Origin: Ruminococcus sp.
GTDB taxonomy: Bacteria > Bacillota > Clostridia > Oscillospirales > Ruminococcaceae
Assembly: GCA_029060305.1 (NCBI GenBank)
Contig: JAIDUG010000034.1
Coordinates: 1 to 64,000 of the forward strand
Direction of reading: 5' to 3'
Length of the DNA: 64,000 nucleotides
Of the stretch, positions 1 through 9,350 are shown one piece after another. Position numbers and translations under genes: made by a program. How positions within the stretch are numbered: the stretch's first letter is position 1; every line of letters starts with the position of its first letter. Below the pieces are notes generated by a model, which saw only the letters and a program-made list of their open reading frames with translations, was not told the DNA's origin and searched no databases.

Positions 1-3000
1 CCGGCGGGCCTCCGCCGAGTCGTCGTAGTCGTGGTGGTTGTTGTTGATGTCGAAGTTGTTGTGGTTGTTGTAGTTGTAGTTGTTGTGGTTGTTGTAGTCG
101 TTGTGGTTGTAGTCGTTGTTGTGGTTGTTGATGTCGAAGTTGTTGTGGTTGTTGTAGTCGTTGTAGTCGTGGTTGTAGTTGTTGTGGTTGTTGTAGTCGT
201 TGTAGTCGTGGTTGTAGTTGTTGTGGTTGTTGTAGTATCTTCTGTGGTTGTTGTAGTATCTTCTGTAGTTGTTGTAGTATCTTCTGTGGTTGTGGTAGTA
301 TCTTCTGTGGTTGTGGTAGTTGTTGTAGTTGTTGTCGTTGTTGTAGATGTAGAAGTAGAAGTAGTTGTTGTTTCTTCAGTTTTCCTATCAATCATTTCGA
401 TTGTATTTTTGTTAACTGGTTTTCCGCTTATTGTAATTTTTCCGTCTGTAACAGTAAATTTAATTGGGTCTGCAATTGTGTAACCTTCCGGAGCATCTGT
501 TTCTGTAAGAGTATATATACCATTCGGAAGTCCTTTAAGTTCAAGTTCTTTCTCTTCTGATGTCCACTGAATTGCAGAAATTTCTCCGTCTACAGTTACT
601 ATTTCTACATTTTCATTATCTGTATCAATGTTGCTGTCAGTAAATTCAATAGCTTCTGTTGTTTCTTTTCCGTCCGCATCTTTTACTGTCTTTTCACCGG
701 TGAGAATAAGTGTTGCACCTGCTAAAGGAGCTTTTTCTTCTTCACCCTGTTCATTTTCAACAAGTTCTTTCTTGCTTATCTTTACTATTGCTCTGTCAAG
801 CATAGTAACGGTATCTTTAATAGAATTAACATTTTTATCAAGAACGCTTACAGGTGTTTTTCCGTCCTCGCCACCAAGTACTGTTGCACTTATAACAACA
901 CCGTTTGCAACTACAAAAGTAATATCTTTTGCTGTTTCGTATCCGGCTGGTGCTTCATCTTCTTTAAGTATATATGTACCGTCCTGAATCTTTGTTATCT
1001 CTAATGCACTTGTTCCTGATGTCCAGCTTATTGATGTCTTATCTTCGTTGTATGTTATATCCTTAACATCTGAAAGTTTAATCTGCTCGTCATCAAAAGC
1101 AATAGCTTTTCCGTCTGCATCTACACGAGTAAGTGTAAGTTTAGCACCTGCAAGCTCTGTCAGACCGCCGATTTCTTTCTTGCTGAGTTTAATTACAGCA
1201 TTATCATCTTTAACAGTTATTTCATAAAGACTTGTGCCTTCACCTTTTTCAAAATTGCCAATTATTGCATCTTTTTCATCTGCGGAAGTTGTGATATCTA
1301 TACCGTTACCGGCCTTGTCACCGTCCATTGCTGGAGTAATTGTAAATTTGATAGTTTTTAATGTATATCCGTCAGGAGCTGTAACTTCTTCAAGTGTATA
1401 ATCACCGTTAGGAAGGTTTCTTACTTCAAATACTGACATCGGTTCAACATCTTCAGCATCTGGAAGTCCGTTTGAATACCATACGATTGCTGTTCTGTCA
1501 CTATTGAATCTTACATATTTTTCGTATTCTTCATCAAATTTAACTATTTCATTATTAAATTTAATATCTTCTACTTTTTCTGTTCCGTCTTCGTCCGTAA
1601 CAGTATGTTTAGCTGTAAGTCTGAATACTGAGCCTGTAAGTTCTTCTGTACCGGTAGAATCTGTCTTCTTGAATCTAAGTAATCTTCCGTCACGCATATC
1701 AAGACTTGAATATCCGTCCTTTTTGGTAGAAAGTATAAAATTATCTCTCTGTTCTGGCATACCGTCTTCTTCGTTAACTTTAATCTCTTCGTCATTTTCA
1801 CCCAGTACTGTAATAATACCGTCGTCATCAACTTTAAATTTAATCGGGTCTGCTTTTAAATAACCAACAGGTGCTTTAGTTTCACTGAGTATATAAGTAC
1901 CTGTGTTAATGTTTGTAATTCTCCATGATGCTTTCTGGTGAGATGTCCATGTCATTGGTGATTTCTGACCGTCTGAAGTAATGTCGCTTCCGTCTTCTGA
2001 TTTAAGGGTGAGTTCAGCACCTTCTACTTCAACGCCTCGCATATTAACCTTGTTGATTTCTATCATCTTTGTTTTTTCCTGTTCCTTTGTGTTAGGTAAC
2101 TGGATTTCAAGAGAATCGCCTTTAGGGTCAATAATGTCAGTTTTGTTGACTTCAAGAGTTTCAACTTCAAGTGTCGGGAAGTTTGTAAATGGCTCACCTA
2201 TCTTGATTTCACAGATATATTTTCCGTCTTTTTCTTTTACTATTCCTTTATAATAAGCCTCTTCACCGTCGCCGACTTCAAGCACTGAGCCTTCAAGATA
2301 TGCAGGACATTCAACTATTACGCTTTCGGCTACAGCTTCTGTGTCTACACCGTCAGTTTCAAGACCGTCACAATAATATTCAATACTTTCAATATCTGCA
2401 TTCCAAAATGTCAGCTTCATGTAACCGTCTTCGTTAAAGAAAGCAGGCTTGCCTATGTCTGATTTTTCAAATACATTTCTTCCCTTTTTTAAATCATCAA
2501 ATTGACATAATTGTTCATCATAGCCCCACTCATTAATGCCATTCTTAAACTGAATTCCACCACCAGCAGAAGCAGTATTAATTACAATCTTTGTAATTTC
2601 TTTACCACCACAATCTATATTGTAGTTAACACTGTTGTCTTTATTGTAGTAGAATTTATCATCACTATTTATACCCGTTAAATCTTGTGTGAAATGGTCC
2701 GTAGGTATTGGTTTTGTCTTAACGCCTTCAATGTCTGTATCGCCTTCACCTATATTTACTCTGACTGGTTCATTAGCCGGTTCGCCATCGTACTTAAGTG
2801 TATAAGTGACAGGGTATGCTGTTCTTGTGCTGTCACCTTTAATAGTGTAGTCTTTTGTCACTTCAAAATAGATGTTATTTACAGGCTTTACATATCCGTC
2901 CGGAGTTTCTTTTTCTACTATATAGTATCTGCCTATTTCAAGATGTCCGAGTTCTAAAACACCGTTTTCGTCTGTAGTGCCTTCTTTTACTTTTGTATTG

Positions 3001-5132
3001 TCTGTTGCACTGTAAATCTCAAGTGTTGCAAACGGAAGAAAAATACTATTATCATCTTCATCAACTTTAATGAGTGTTATTTCTTTCTGAGTATTAACGA
3101 ATTCAGAAACGTTACCTTCCGGAATACGTGTTATCATCATATTATCAACATCGTAATAATAGCTACTGTTCCAACCTTCTGAATATTCGTAATTGAAAAT
3201 ACCACTTGTATTTACAGTAAGACCATTCGGATTTACTGTCTTGTCTGTAGATTCAAGAGGATATGATGTCTCATCATTAATATCCTGCTGAACTTTTGTA
3301 ATTTTTCCGTCCTTAATGGAAAGTGTAAATGTAATAGGGTCTGGGTCTTCTATTACTGTATCTCCGTTTACTATCGGTGATGTTATTGTAATAGTTCTTG
3401 AAACCTGTTTGTCACCCTCATACTTATCTTCATAATCAAGTTTTCTTATTACATCGCCGTCACGCTTTACTGTTACGTGTACTATGCCAGGAGCTGAGTT
3501 GTCACCTACAGTAATAACTGTTTCAACGTCTTCAATTATTTCTATCTGATAGCTTGTGTCAGTTCCGTTATATCCCGAAGGAGGAGTTAACTCTTTTAAT
3601 GTATACGTCTTTTGGTATTCCGTTACTTCAGCCTTAGAAGTATTGATTGAAGAAGGAAGAGTGATGAAATCGTATTTACCTGTAGTAGTCTTGATTTCTG
3701 AAACAATTTCGTTTGTTTCGTTATCTATAAGTACGAGTACTGCATCGGCAATAGCTTCTTTACCTGTTTCTTCGCCGTTTTCATCAAATACTGGTCTTAC
3801 TTTTGAGATATCAAGAGCATAACCTGAAACTGAACCAATAATTGAAATAGGTCCTGTAAATGGTCTGTAACCAAATTCTACTGTACCTTCAAAGGCTTTA
3901 CCGATAAATGCACCGGAAAGGTGAGGAGCACTTTTATCATCACCAAGCTGTGCTTTATTTGCTAAAATAGTACCCTGAAAAGCACCGTTAAGAGTTACTT
4001 TAGTTGCATTAGGAATATTATAAAGGAGTGATGATACACCTGCTTTATTATTACCACTTGCAAAACCATGAGCTGATATATCTTCATTATTAATAATAGT
4101 GAACTTATGTCCTTCAGATACTGTATTATTACTGCTGATAACTTCACCAGTTTCAGGAATATTTACAACAATATATGCATAATCCCATGTATCTTCGGTT
4201 CCGTCAGCTTCATATACAGTTCTTGGCTCAGGAAGTTCAGGAATGTTCTTAAACACAACATATGAAGCATTCTGATAAGTTTCTAAATCTTTTCCGGTTA
4301 ATGTACAATATACTGTTTCTGTAGCAACATCAGGGTCTCCTGTATATTCTAATACTACAGCCGAGTTGCCGTCGTATGTGTCTGTATAAACTTTAAATTG
4401 ATTTTCCTTTTTTAAAAGCTTATCGCTTCTTGTAGCTAAGACATTATCAAATGCGTCATTGAAATCAATGAGTTTTTCCTGATATACTCTGTTTAAGTTG
4501 TTACTATACTTCTTGGATTCATCTGTAAATACTCCGCCGAAACTGCCTTTATCATCTTTGATATACTGAGCACCGGCGTCATTTTGTACAACCATTCTCC
4601 ATTTTTCATCTTTAACTGGACTGCCCTGCATATAACATTCATCTGTAAGGTTAATACCATAAAAAACAGTATCTTTTTTACCGTCCCAGATAATGCTGGC
4701 AAAATCTGCGTACTTATCATTTAATGAATCACCCAGATTTTTCTGGTGTTCGAAGTCACCACGACCAGCAGAATAACGCCAGTCATTATTTGCATCTGCA
4801 AAGTTGAAATTACCGCCTACAGCTATACGACCTTCTGTATCAGAGTTATGCGGAATAAAATCCTCTTTTACAAAAACCGCAAACTGTGAGGCAATACCTA
4901 AAGCATATTCGTTTCTGTAATTTTGAATGGTCTGTGAGACGGTATCACCACGCAATGGATTGTCCGGATTACTACCAATAAGCAAATCCACGTCTTTTGC
5001 AGTGGTCGACGGAGTTGCTAAATTCGGAATATCTTTCTCTGCCGATATGGGTGAAATACCAGATACCATGCTCATTATCGACATAAACATCGCCGTAACA
5101 AAGCTCACTGACCTTTTCGCAAGTTTGTTCAT
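1..5132 (-). CDS. Giant secreted surface adhesin, SpaA/Cna_B repeats and polythreonine tract (partial, C-terminus outside window)
   Basis: One frame stays open from the ATG at 5132 to the left edge, about 1710 codons. The start has a strong AAAGGAG site a few bases upstream. The N-terminus (MNKLAKRSVSF, then a hydrophobic stretch and SPISAEKD) is a signal peptide. Residues ~50-290 resemble the choice-of-anchor-A domain, with the hallmark SDTEGRIAVGGNF. At least six prealbumin-like SpaA/Cna_B modules follow; each opens with a Lys-containing strand such as VIKLSKKE and closes with an E-x-x-A-P-x-G-Y motif, the layout that forms isopeptide bonds. The last ~120 residues are almost pure threonine. 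The anchor (sortase signal or dockerin) is not in the window. Likely role: cell-surface adhesion or scaffold. Family call is good; ligand unknown. Confidence 0.85.
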   Translation of the reverse strand, partial: MNKLAKRSVSFVTAMFMSIMSMVSGISPISAEKDIPNLATPSTTAKDVDLLIGSNPDNPLRGDTVSQTIQNYRNEYALGIASQFAVFVKEDFIPHNSDTEGRIAVGGNFNFADANNDWRYSAGRGDFEHQKNLGDSLNDKYADFASIIWDGKKDTVFYGINLTDECYMQGSPVKDEKWRMVVQNDAGAQYIKDDKGSFGGVFTDESKKYSNNLNRVYQEKLIDFNDAFDNVLATRSDKLLKKENQFKVYTDTYDGNSAVVLEYTGDPDVATETVYCTLTGKDLETYQNASYVVFKNIPELPEPRTVYEADGTEDTWDYAYIVVNIPETGEVISSNNTVSEGHKFTIINNEDISAHGFASGNNKAGVSSLLYNIPNATKVTLNGAFQGTILANKAQLGDDKSAPHLSGAFIGKAFEGTVEFGYRPFTGPISIIGSVSGYALDISKVRPVFDENGEETGKEAIADAVLVLIDNETNEIVSEIKTTTGKYDFITLPSSINTSKAEVTEYQKTYTLKELTPPSGYNGTDTSYQIEIIEDVETVITVGDNSAPGIVHVTVKRDGDVIRKLDYEDKYEGDKQVSRTITITSPIVNGDTVIEDPDPITFTLSIKDGKITKVQQDINDETSYPLESTDKTVNPNGLTVNTSGIFNYEYSEGWNSSYYYDVDNMMITRIPEGNVSEFVNTQKEITLIKVDEDDNSIFLPFATLEIYSATDNTKVKEGTTDENGVLELGHLEIGRYYIVEKETPDGYVKPVNNIYFEVTKDYTIKGDSTRTAYPVTYTLKYDGEPANEPVRVNIGEGDTDIEGVKTKPIPTDHFTQDLTGINSDDKFYYNKDNSVNYNIDCGGKEITKIVINTASAGGGIQFKNGINEWGYDEQLCQFDDLKKGRNVFEKSDIGKPAFFNEDGYMKLTFWNADIESIEYYCDGLETDGVDTEAVAESVIVECPAYLEGSVLEVGDGEEAYYKGIVKEKDGKYICEIKIGEPFTNFPTLEVETLEVNKTDIIDPKGDSLEIQLPNTKEQEKTKMIEINKVNMRGVEVEGAELTLKSEDGSDITSDGQKSPMTWTSHQKASWRITNINTGTYILSETKAPVGYLKADPIKFKVDDDGIITVLGENDEEIKVNEEDGMPEQRDNFILSTKKDGYSSLDMRDGRLLRFKKTDSTGTEELTGSVFRLTAKHTVTDEDGTEKVEDIKFNNEIVKFDEEYEKYVRFNSDRTAIVWYSNGLPDAEDVEPMSVFEVRNLPNGDYTLEEVTAPDGYTLKTIKFTITPAMDGDKAGNGIDITTSADEKDAIIGNFEKGEGTSLYEITVKDDNAVIKLSKKEIGGLTELAGAKLTLTRVDADGKAIAFDDEQIKLSDVKDITYNEDKTSISWTSGTSALEITKIQDGTYILKEDEAPAGYETAKDITFVVANGVVISATVLGGEDGKTPVSVLDKNVNSIKDTVTMLDRAIVKISKKELVENEQGEEEKAPLAGATLILTGEKTVKDADGKETTEAIEFTDSNIDTDNENVEIVTVDGEISAIQWTSEEKELELKGLPNGIYTLTETDAPEGYTIADPIKFTVTDGKITISGKPVNKNTIEMIDRKTEETTTTSTSTSTTTTTTTTTTTTTEDTTTTTEDTTTTTEDTTTTTEDTTTTTTTTTTTTTTTTTTTTTTTTTTTTTTTTTSTSTTTTTTTTTTTTTTTTTTTTTTTTTSTSTTTTTTTTTRRRPA
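18..375 (-). repeat. Polythreonine-coding low-complexity tract with four 21-bp heptad repeats
   Basis: On the minus strand this stretch reads as ACN codons, giving a Thr run with occasional STST. Between 237 and 305 the block GAT-ACN5-GAA recurs exactly every 21 bp (aspartate codons at 237, 258, 279 and 300), giving four DTTTTTE heptads. It is the linker or stalk of the adhesin, presumably a glycosylation-prone extended spacer. Such tracts expand and contract by slippage. Confidence 0.9.
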
Positions 5133-5285
5133 TATAGAACTCTCTCCTTTCGTAAACAATATAGAATGTTTGATTTTCTGAAAATAAAAGTATTACATAA
5201 CCAACTTCCTTTCCATACATTATATGTGAAGAGACCAGAATATTTCCACTTGTGCATGAATATTAATTCCGGTCCGACTACATAC

Positions 5286-5314
5286 ATTATACCACTATCA
5301 AAAAAAAAAAGCAA
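5286..5314 (-). promoter_or_regulatory. Promoter of the adhesin gene
   Basis: TTGCTT at 5309-5314 and TATAAT at 5286-5291 are 17 bp apart, with TGG just before the -10 (extended -10). Transcription would start near 5279 and leave a leader of about 147 nt. The rest of 5133-5388 holds no gene. Confidence 0.65.
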
Positions 5315-5388
5315 TTGAATATTATCATAAATTTATCACAATTTTTTGGTGATTATGTACAAAAGGAGAAAATTTTTTAAAAATTTAA

Positions 5389-6882
5389 TCAGTATTGTTC
5401 GCTAATCCATATGGAAGCACGGTTCTGAATCATGTCAACTGTATCATCAAGGAACTTCTCACCGGCAAAGTATGCCATTACTTCTTTTTCAATGATATTC
5501 CAAAGCTGACGGTCAAGAGTAGTTTCCCACCTGTTGATACTGTCAAGATATTTTTTCAGCTTGTCAACTTCTTCCTGTGTAACAAGATGATTTGTGTATA
5601 CATTTCCCTCAATTGAATATGTATCATTATGAAATTCACCTGCAACTGTTCTTTCAGCTATATTGTCAAAAGCGTTATTGTTTATACAGAATCCATACAT
5701 TTCTGACGAATAATGTTCACTTCCGTCCCATTCTACAATTTTTTCACCGACTGCATAGTTTATCTGAAATTCTTCCGTATAGAACTCACGTATAAATTCC
5801 CATGCACCCTTTTGTTTTTCGGGAGAAGATTTAGCACTGATTGAATAACTGAATCCTGACTGAAAAAATGCTCCATTTCCGTCCGATGACGGATAACCTA
5901 CCATTGTATATGGCGGAGTAGTAAATTTTAATTTTTCATTACCGTGTTCACCAAACAATTTAGCATAATTAAAATCGGCTATATCAGTAAAAGATACCAT
6001 ACTCGGAGCATCATATATATATGTACCTTTATTATTGCCATTACTTTCAAATCTGTTGCAGAACTCAAGAATTTTTTTGAACTCCGGACAGTCAAAATTA
6101 ACTTTTAAATTTTCATAGTCAACAAATGATTCAAGATTTTCCCTCAGAACGTCATAATAGATATTTTCACTATTTATAGAACCGTTTACAGTAGAACCCT
6201 CCGGCATCTGTTCCCAGTGTGAAATAAATTCGTCAACAGTCCAGTTTTCCTTGTCACCAACGTATTTTGATTCACCTATAAGAGTGCTTCCAAAGTACGA
6301 TACAGGCATTGAATAAAGTTTACCGTCAATTTCGTTGAGGCTGAGAATATGCTGATTAAGGGTTGAAGTGTTTACTTCGGGGTCATTTTCCATAAAGGAA
6401 TATAAGTCAACAAAAGCCCCCATTTTTTTCAGAATTTCAAGTTTTGCACTACTAAAAAATGCAAATGACGGGAAAATATCTATATCGTCCTTGTTTATAG
6501 CATCCTGAATGAGTTTGAAATCTTCCATTATTGCATCTTCTTCATTTTCAATCACTCTGATTGATTCGCCGTTTTCGTTATTGACGTTAACAGTAGGGTC
6601 ATAACGTTTCGTGACTATTCTGTAACCATTATCAGCCTCGTTGAAACGTTCAATCGCTTTACGGAGTTCACCCTCAGGATAACCGTTTGAAGCCATTGTA
6701 ATAACTACTTCTTCGTTGTCGTCGTCTGTTGCATTGTCGTCCGGTGTAGAATTTTCCTGTACAGTCCCGGATATACTGGAATTGTTGTTTTCCGGCTGAA
6801 TGTCAGTCTGCTTCACCTCGTTACACGATACAGCAGTAAGCGTAATTGCAGATATACACGCAATTATAAAGTTTCTTTTCAT
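5389..6882 (-). CDS. Extracellular solute-binding lipoprotein, sugar-ABC type
   Basis: The frame extends upstream, but the ATG at 6882 is the start because GGAGG lies 8 bp before it; 497 residues. MKRNFIIACISAITLTAVSC is a lipoprotein signal ending at a plausible lipobox Cys, followed by an acidic Asn/Asp/Thr-rich linker. The body has the fold signature of family-1 sugar-binding proteins (VITMASNGYPEGELRKAIERFN near the start and later WEFIREFYTEEFQINY). No permease or ATPase gene is adjacent, so the transporter must lie elsewhere or the protein is an orphan receptor. The ligand cannot be read from sequence. Confidence 0.75.
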   Translation of the reverse strand: MKRNFIIACISAITLTAVSCNEVKQTDIQPENNNSSISGTVQENSTPDDNATDDDNEEVVITMASNGYPEGELRKAIERFNEADNGYRIVTKRYDPTVNVNNENGESIRVIENEEDAIMEDFKLIQDAINKDDIDIFPSFAFFSSAKLEILKKMGAFVDLYSFMENDPEVNTSTLNQHILSLNEIDGKLYSMPVSYFGSTLIGESKYVGDKENWTVDEFISHWEQMPEGSTVNGSINSENIYYDVLRENLESFVDYENLKVNFDCPEFKKILEFCNRFESNGNNKGTYIYDAPSMVSFTDIADFNYAKLFGEHGNEKLKFTTPPYTMVGYPSSDGNGAFFQSGFSYSISAKSSPEKQKGAWEFIREFYTEEFQINYAVGEKIVEWDGSEHYSSEMYGFCINNNAFDNIAERTVAGEFHNDTYSIEGNVYTNHLVTQEEVDKLKKYLDSINRWETTLDRQLWNIIEKEVMAYFAGEKFLDDTVDMIQNRASIWISEQY

Positions 6883-7038
6883 TGTTTTTGCCTCCATAAA
6901 AAAATTTTTTAAATGCCTTTGCGACATTCTATATACCAGTGATTTAAGGAAGCAAAAAAGACGAAATTTTATTTGTTTTTGTATGATTGCACAAATAATA
7001 ACCATATTATCTGTACATAATATACAGTCTGAAAATAT

Positions 7039-7069
7039 AAAAAAAGTCCGGAATATCTACATTCCGGAC
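7039..7069 (-). terminator. Intrinsic terminator of tRNA-Thr
   Basis: GTCCGGAAT and ATTCCGGAC (7046-7054 and 7061-7069) form a 9-bp stem. On the minus strand it is followed by seven T, just downstream of the tRNA. Confidence 0.85.
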
Positions 7070-7079
7070 GATATACAAG

Positions 7080-7152
7080 AGCTTGTGACGGGACTCGAAC
7101 CTGCGACCTGTTCATTACGAATGAACTGCACTACCAACTGTGCTACACAAGC
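7080..7152 (-). tRNA. tRNA-Thr(CGT)
   Basis: The minus strand folds as a full cloverleaf. The acceptor arm is GCTTGTG with CACAAGC, the anticodon stem GTTCA with TGAAC, and the loop TTCGTAA gives anticodon CGT, reading ACG. The T arm contains GGTTCGAGTCC. CCA is not encoded. It sits between its own promoter and terminator as a single-gene unit. Confidence 0.95.
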
Positions 7153-7161
7153 ATATATAAT

Positions 7162-7190
7162 ATTTTATCACAAAAAATCAGACTTGTCAA
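7162..7190 (-). promoter_or_regulatory. Promoter of tRNA-Thr(CGT)
   Basis: TTGACA (7185-7190) and TAAAAT (7162-7167) are separated by 17 bp, with TGTGA before the -10. The element matches the thrS T-box promoter at 25 of 29 positions. Confidence 0.8.
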
Positions 7191-7335
7191 GTAGGTTGTA
7201 AAAAATTCATATATTAAACATATTCCAGAATCAACGGCTGAATTTCATAATAATCTTTTTGGTAATAATGACATGAATATACAGATATTTTTGTAAAATA
7301 CGTAAGAATAAATTTATGAATATTGCTGATTTAAT

Positions 7336-7653
7336 TTACTTTTTTATCAGGTCGTTGACGTAATATCTTTTTGATTTTTTCATTCTGTCTGATTCAATGT
7401 AATAACAAAACTCTTTTATTTTAAAATGCCATATTATTGTATGTATTTTTCCGGTAATATCAGTATGATTCAAAGGTGATACAATTTCACCATAAACAAA
7501 ATAAGGAGGGTTATCTATAAGCATAATTTTATTTGCAGATACTTTTATATTCTGTACAGGTTTCAAGATAGTAGCATTTCCTGAATCCATTTTAAATTCA
7601 ACTGCTTTCTGAAATAATTCAGGTACATTAATATCAAGGCATACTCCCCACAT
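7336..7653 (-). CDS. Small protein of unknown function
   Basis: 105 residues. An in-frame TTG lies at 7659, but GGAGG at 7661-7665 is spaced 7 bp from the ATG at 7653, which is therefore the start. The protein begins MWGVCLDINVPELF and has no signal peptide or clear membrane segment. Its alternating hydrophobic strands (KIMLIDNPPYFVYGEIV) suggest a small beta-rich fold. It carries its own promoter (7688-7716). No family recognised. Confidence 0.6.
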   Translation of the reverse strand: MWGVCLDINVPELFQKAVEFKMDSGNATILKPVQNIKVSANKIMLIDNPPYFVYGEIVSPLNHTDITGKIHTIIWHFKIKEFCYYIESDRMKKSKRYYVNDLIKK

Positions 7654-7687
7654 AAACAAACCTCCTGCTCTTTTATAATTATATACT

Positions 7688-7716
7688 ATTATATATTATA
7701 AATGAAAAAAAGTCAA
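7688..7716 (-). promoter_or_regulatory. Promoter of the 105-residue unknown gene
   Basis: TTGACT (7711-7716) and TATAAT (7688-7693) with a 17-bp spacer, about 30 bp before the ribosome-binding site. Confidence 0.7.
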
Positions 7717-7804
7717 TAACAGTATCAGAATATTTCCGTCATAAATTTTTTTGTGCATATCGCTGTAAATGTGAAAAAATTCCTGTAAAACTCGCCGTAT
7801 TCTA

Positions 7805-7833
7805 TTGACACAATGTTTACTATCTGTTATAAT
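7805..7833 (+). promoter_or_regulatory. Promoter of the exopolysaccharide operon
   Basis: TTGACA (7805-7810), a 17-bp spacer and TATAAT (7828-7833) are a perfect sigma-70/sigma-A consensus, with TGT before the -10. It drives the operon from 7898 to at least 14999. Confidence 0.9.
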
Positions 7834-7897
7834 TACCTATAGTATAACCAGTAAAATATATAAGGAGATTCCGGCTTCTCAAGACCGGCACAAAAAT

Positions 7898-9280
7898 ATG
7901 ACTAACAAAAAAGACCGGTACAAAAGGTTCATATCGTTCATATCAGCAATACTTCTGCTTTGTATTCTGACAGGACTTTTCGGAGCAGTGTGGTACACCT
8001 ATTACAGCGAAACAATCGTACTTCCTTTCTATCGCCGTGGCAACTGGACTTTGATTGGTATATACTATGTACTGATAGCGATTTTTTTCAAGACATACGG
8101 CGGTTTCAAACTTGGTTATCTCAAAAAGACCGATATGTTATATTCACAGATTATATCTATAGTATGTGTAAACACTGTCGCCTATTTTATGATAAGTCTT
8201 ATCGGACGTGACTTTATGGCATTCGTTCCTATAGTACAACTCACTTTTACGGATTTCGGTATAATAGCAATATGGACTGTACTGAGCGGAAAACTTTATT
8301 TTCTGCTGTATCCTCCCCGAAAATTAATAATACTTTACGGGAGCAGTCAGGCAGCATCGCTTGTACTGAAAATGAGCCAGCGTATTGACAAGTATATGAT
8401 TTGCGAATCAATAAGCGTTTCAGAACCTCAGGAAAAAATTCAGGAACTTATTCTGAAATATGAAGGTGTTATCGTATGCGACATTCCGGCAGAACTCCGC
8501 AACAAATACCTTAAATTCTGTTTTGAAAAATCAGTGCGTGCGTATATAGCACCGAAAATTTCAGATATTATCATAAGAGGCGGTGACGATATACGGTTAT
8601 TTGATACTCCCCTGCTCCTTTGCAGAAACTACGGACTTACTTTTGAACAGCAGTTAGCAAAAAGGGCTTTCGATATAGTGTTTTCATTAACCGCACTTCT
8701 TTTTCTGTCTCCTCTCATGATTGTTTCAGCACTTTCCGTGAAAATATGTGACGGCGGTGAAGTGTTATACAAGCAGAAACGTCTTACAACAGACGGAGAA
8801 GAATTTTATGTATATAAATTCAGAAGCATGATTGCAGATGCTGAAAAAAACGGTATACAGCTTGCTTCTGAAAACGATAACCGCATAACACCTGTCGGGA
8901 AAATTCTCAGAAAATTCCGTATAGACGAACTACCACAACTTTTCAATATACTGAAAGGCGATATGTCAGTAGTAGGTCCACGTCCGGAACGTCCCGAACT
9001 TACAGAAATTTACAGGAAACAAATGCCTGAATTTGAATTTCGGCTGAAAGTAAAGGCAGGGCTTACAGGTTACGCACAGGTTACCGGAGTTTACGATACT
9101 TCACCTTATGACAAGCTGAAAATGGATCTGATGTATATAGAAAACTATTCTTTTCGTATGGACTTACAGATAATTCTCATGACGATAAAAATAATGCTTT
9201 TTCCGCCAAAAAACAATGCCGATAATCAGCAGATTATTCAGACGGAGAATGAACTTCCAAACAATGAAAGCGATATATAA
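7898..9280 (+). CDS. Polyprenyl-phosphate sugar phosphotransferase (exopolysaccharide initiating transferase)
   Basis: 460 residues from the ATG at 7898; the frame further upstream overlaps the promoter and cannot be translated. The N-terminal half has about four membrane segments, then a degenerate nucleotide-binding-like domain (KLIILYGSSQAASLVL). The C-terminal ~200 residues are the bacterial sugar-transferase domain: KRAFDIVFSL, then KFRSM, DELPQLFNILKGDMSVVGPRPE and AGLTGYAQV. This enzyme moves a sugar-1-phosphate to undecaprenyl phosphate at the membrane and starts repeat-unit assembly. The AAGGAGA site lies ~30 bp upstream of the ATG, with a small hairpin between them that may shorten the effective spacing. 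Confidence 0.9.
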   Translation: MTNKKDRYKRFISFISAILLLCILTGLFGAVWYTYYSETIVLPFYRRGNWTLIGIYYVLIAIFFKTYGGFKLGYLKKTDMLYSQIISIVCVNTVAYFMISLIGRDFMAFVPIVQLTFTDFGIIAIWTVLSGKLYFLLYPPRKLIILYGSSQAASLVLKMSQRIDKYMICESISVSEPQEKIQELILKYEGVIVCDIPAELRNKYLKFCFEKSVRAYIAPKISDIIIRGGDDIRLFDTPLLLCRNYGLTFEQQLAKRAFDIVFSLTALLFLSPLMIVSALSVKICDGGEVLYKQKRLTTDGEEFYVYKFRSMIADAEKNGIQLASENDNRITPVGKILRKFRIDELPQLFNILKGDMSVVGPRPERPELTEIYRKQMPEFEFRLKVKAGLTGYAQVTGVYDTSPYDKLKMDLMYIENYSFRMDLQIILMTIKIMLFPPKNNADNQQIIQTENELPNNESDI

Positions 9281-9350
9281 TTCCGGACGACTATTCCGGA
9301 AAAACATATATAAATTTTTTACAGATAAAGAAAAAAGGAGAAACAAAAAA

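Noticed and set aside
31-483. Plus-strand open frame coding for polyvaline
   Set aside because: It is the complement of the Thr-codon tract in the adhesin gene; all other plus-strand frames in 483-3900 are likewise antisense to that gene.
1571-1831. 86-codon minus-strand frame inside the adhesin gene
   Set aside because: It is out of frame with the adhesin, whose frame is continuous here and matches SpaA repeats.
7805-7897. In-frame TTG start upstream of the sugar phosphotransferase
   Set aside because: It coincides with the -35 of a perfect promoter, so this part is not transcribed by it.
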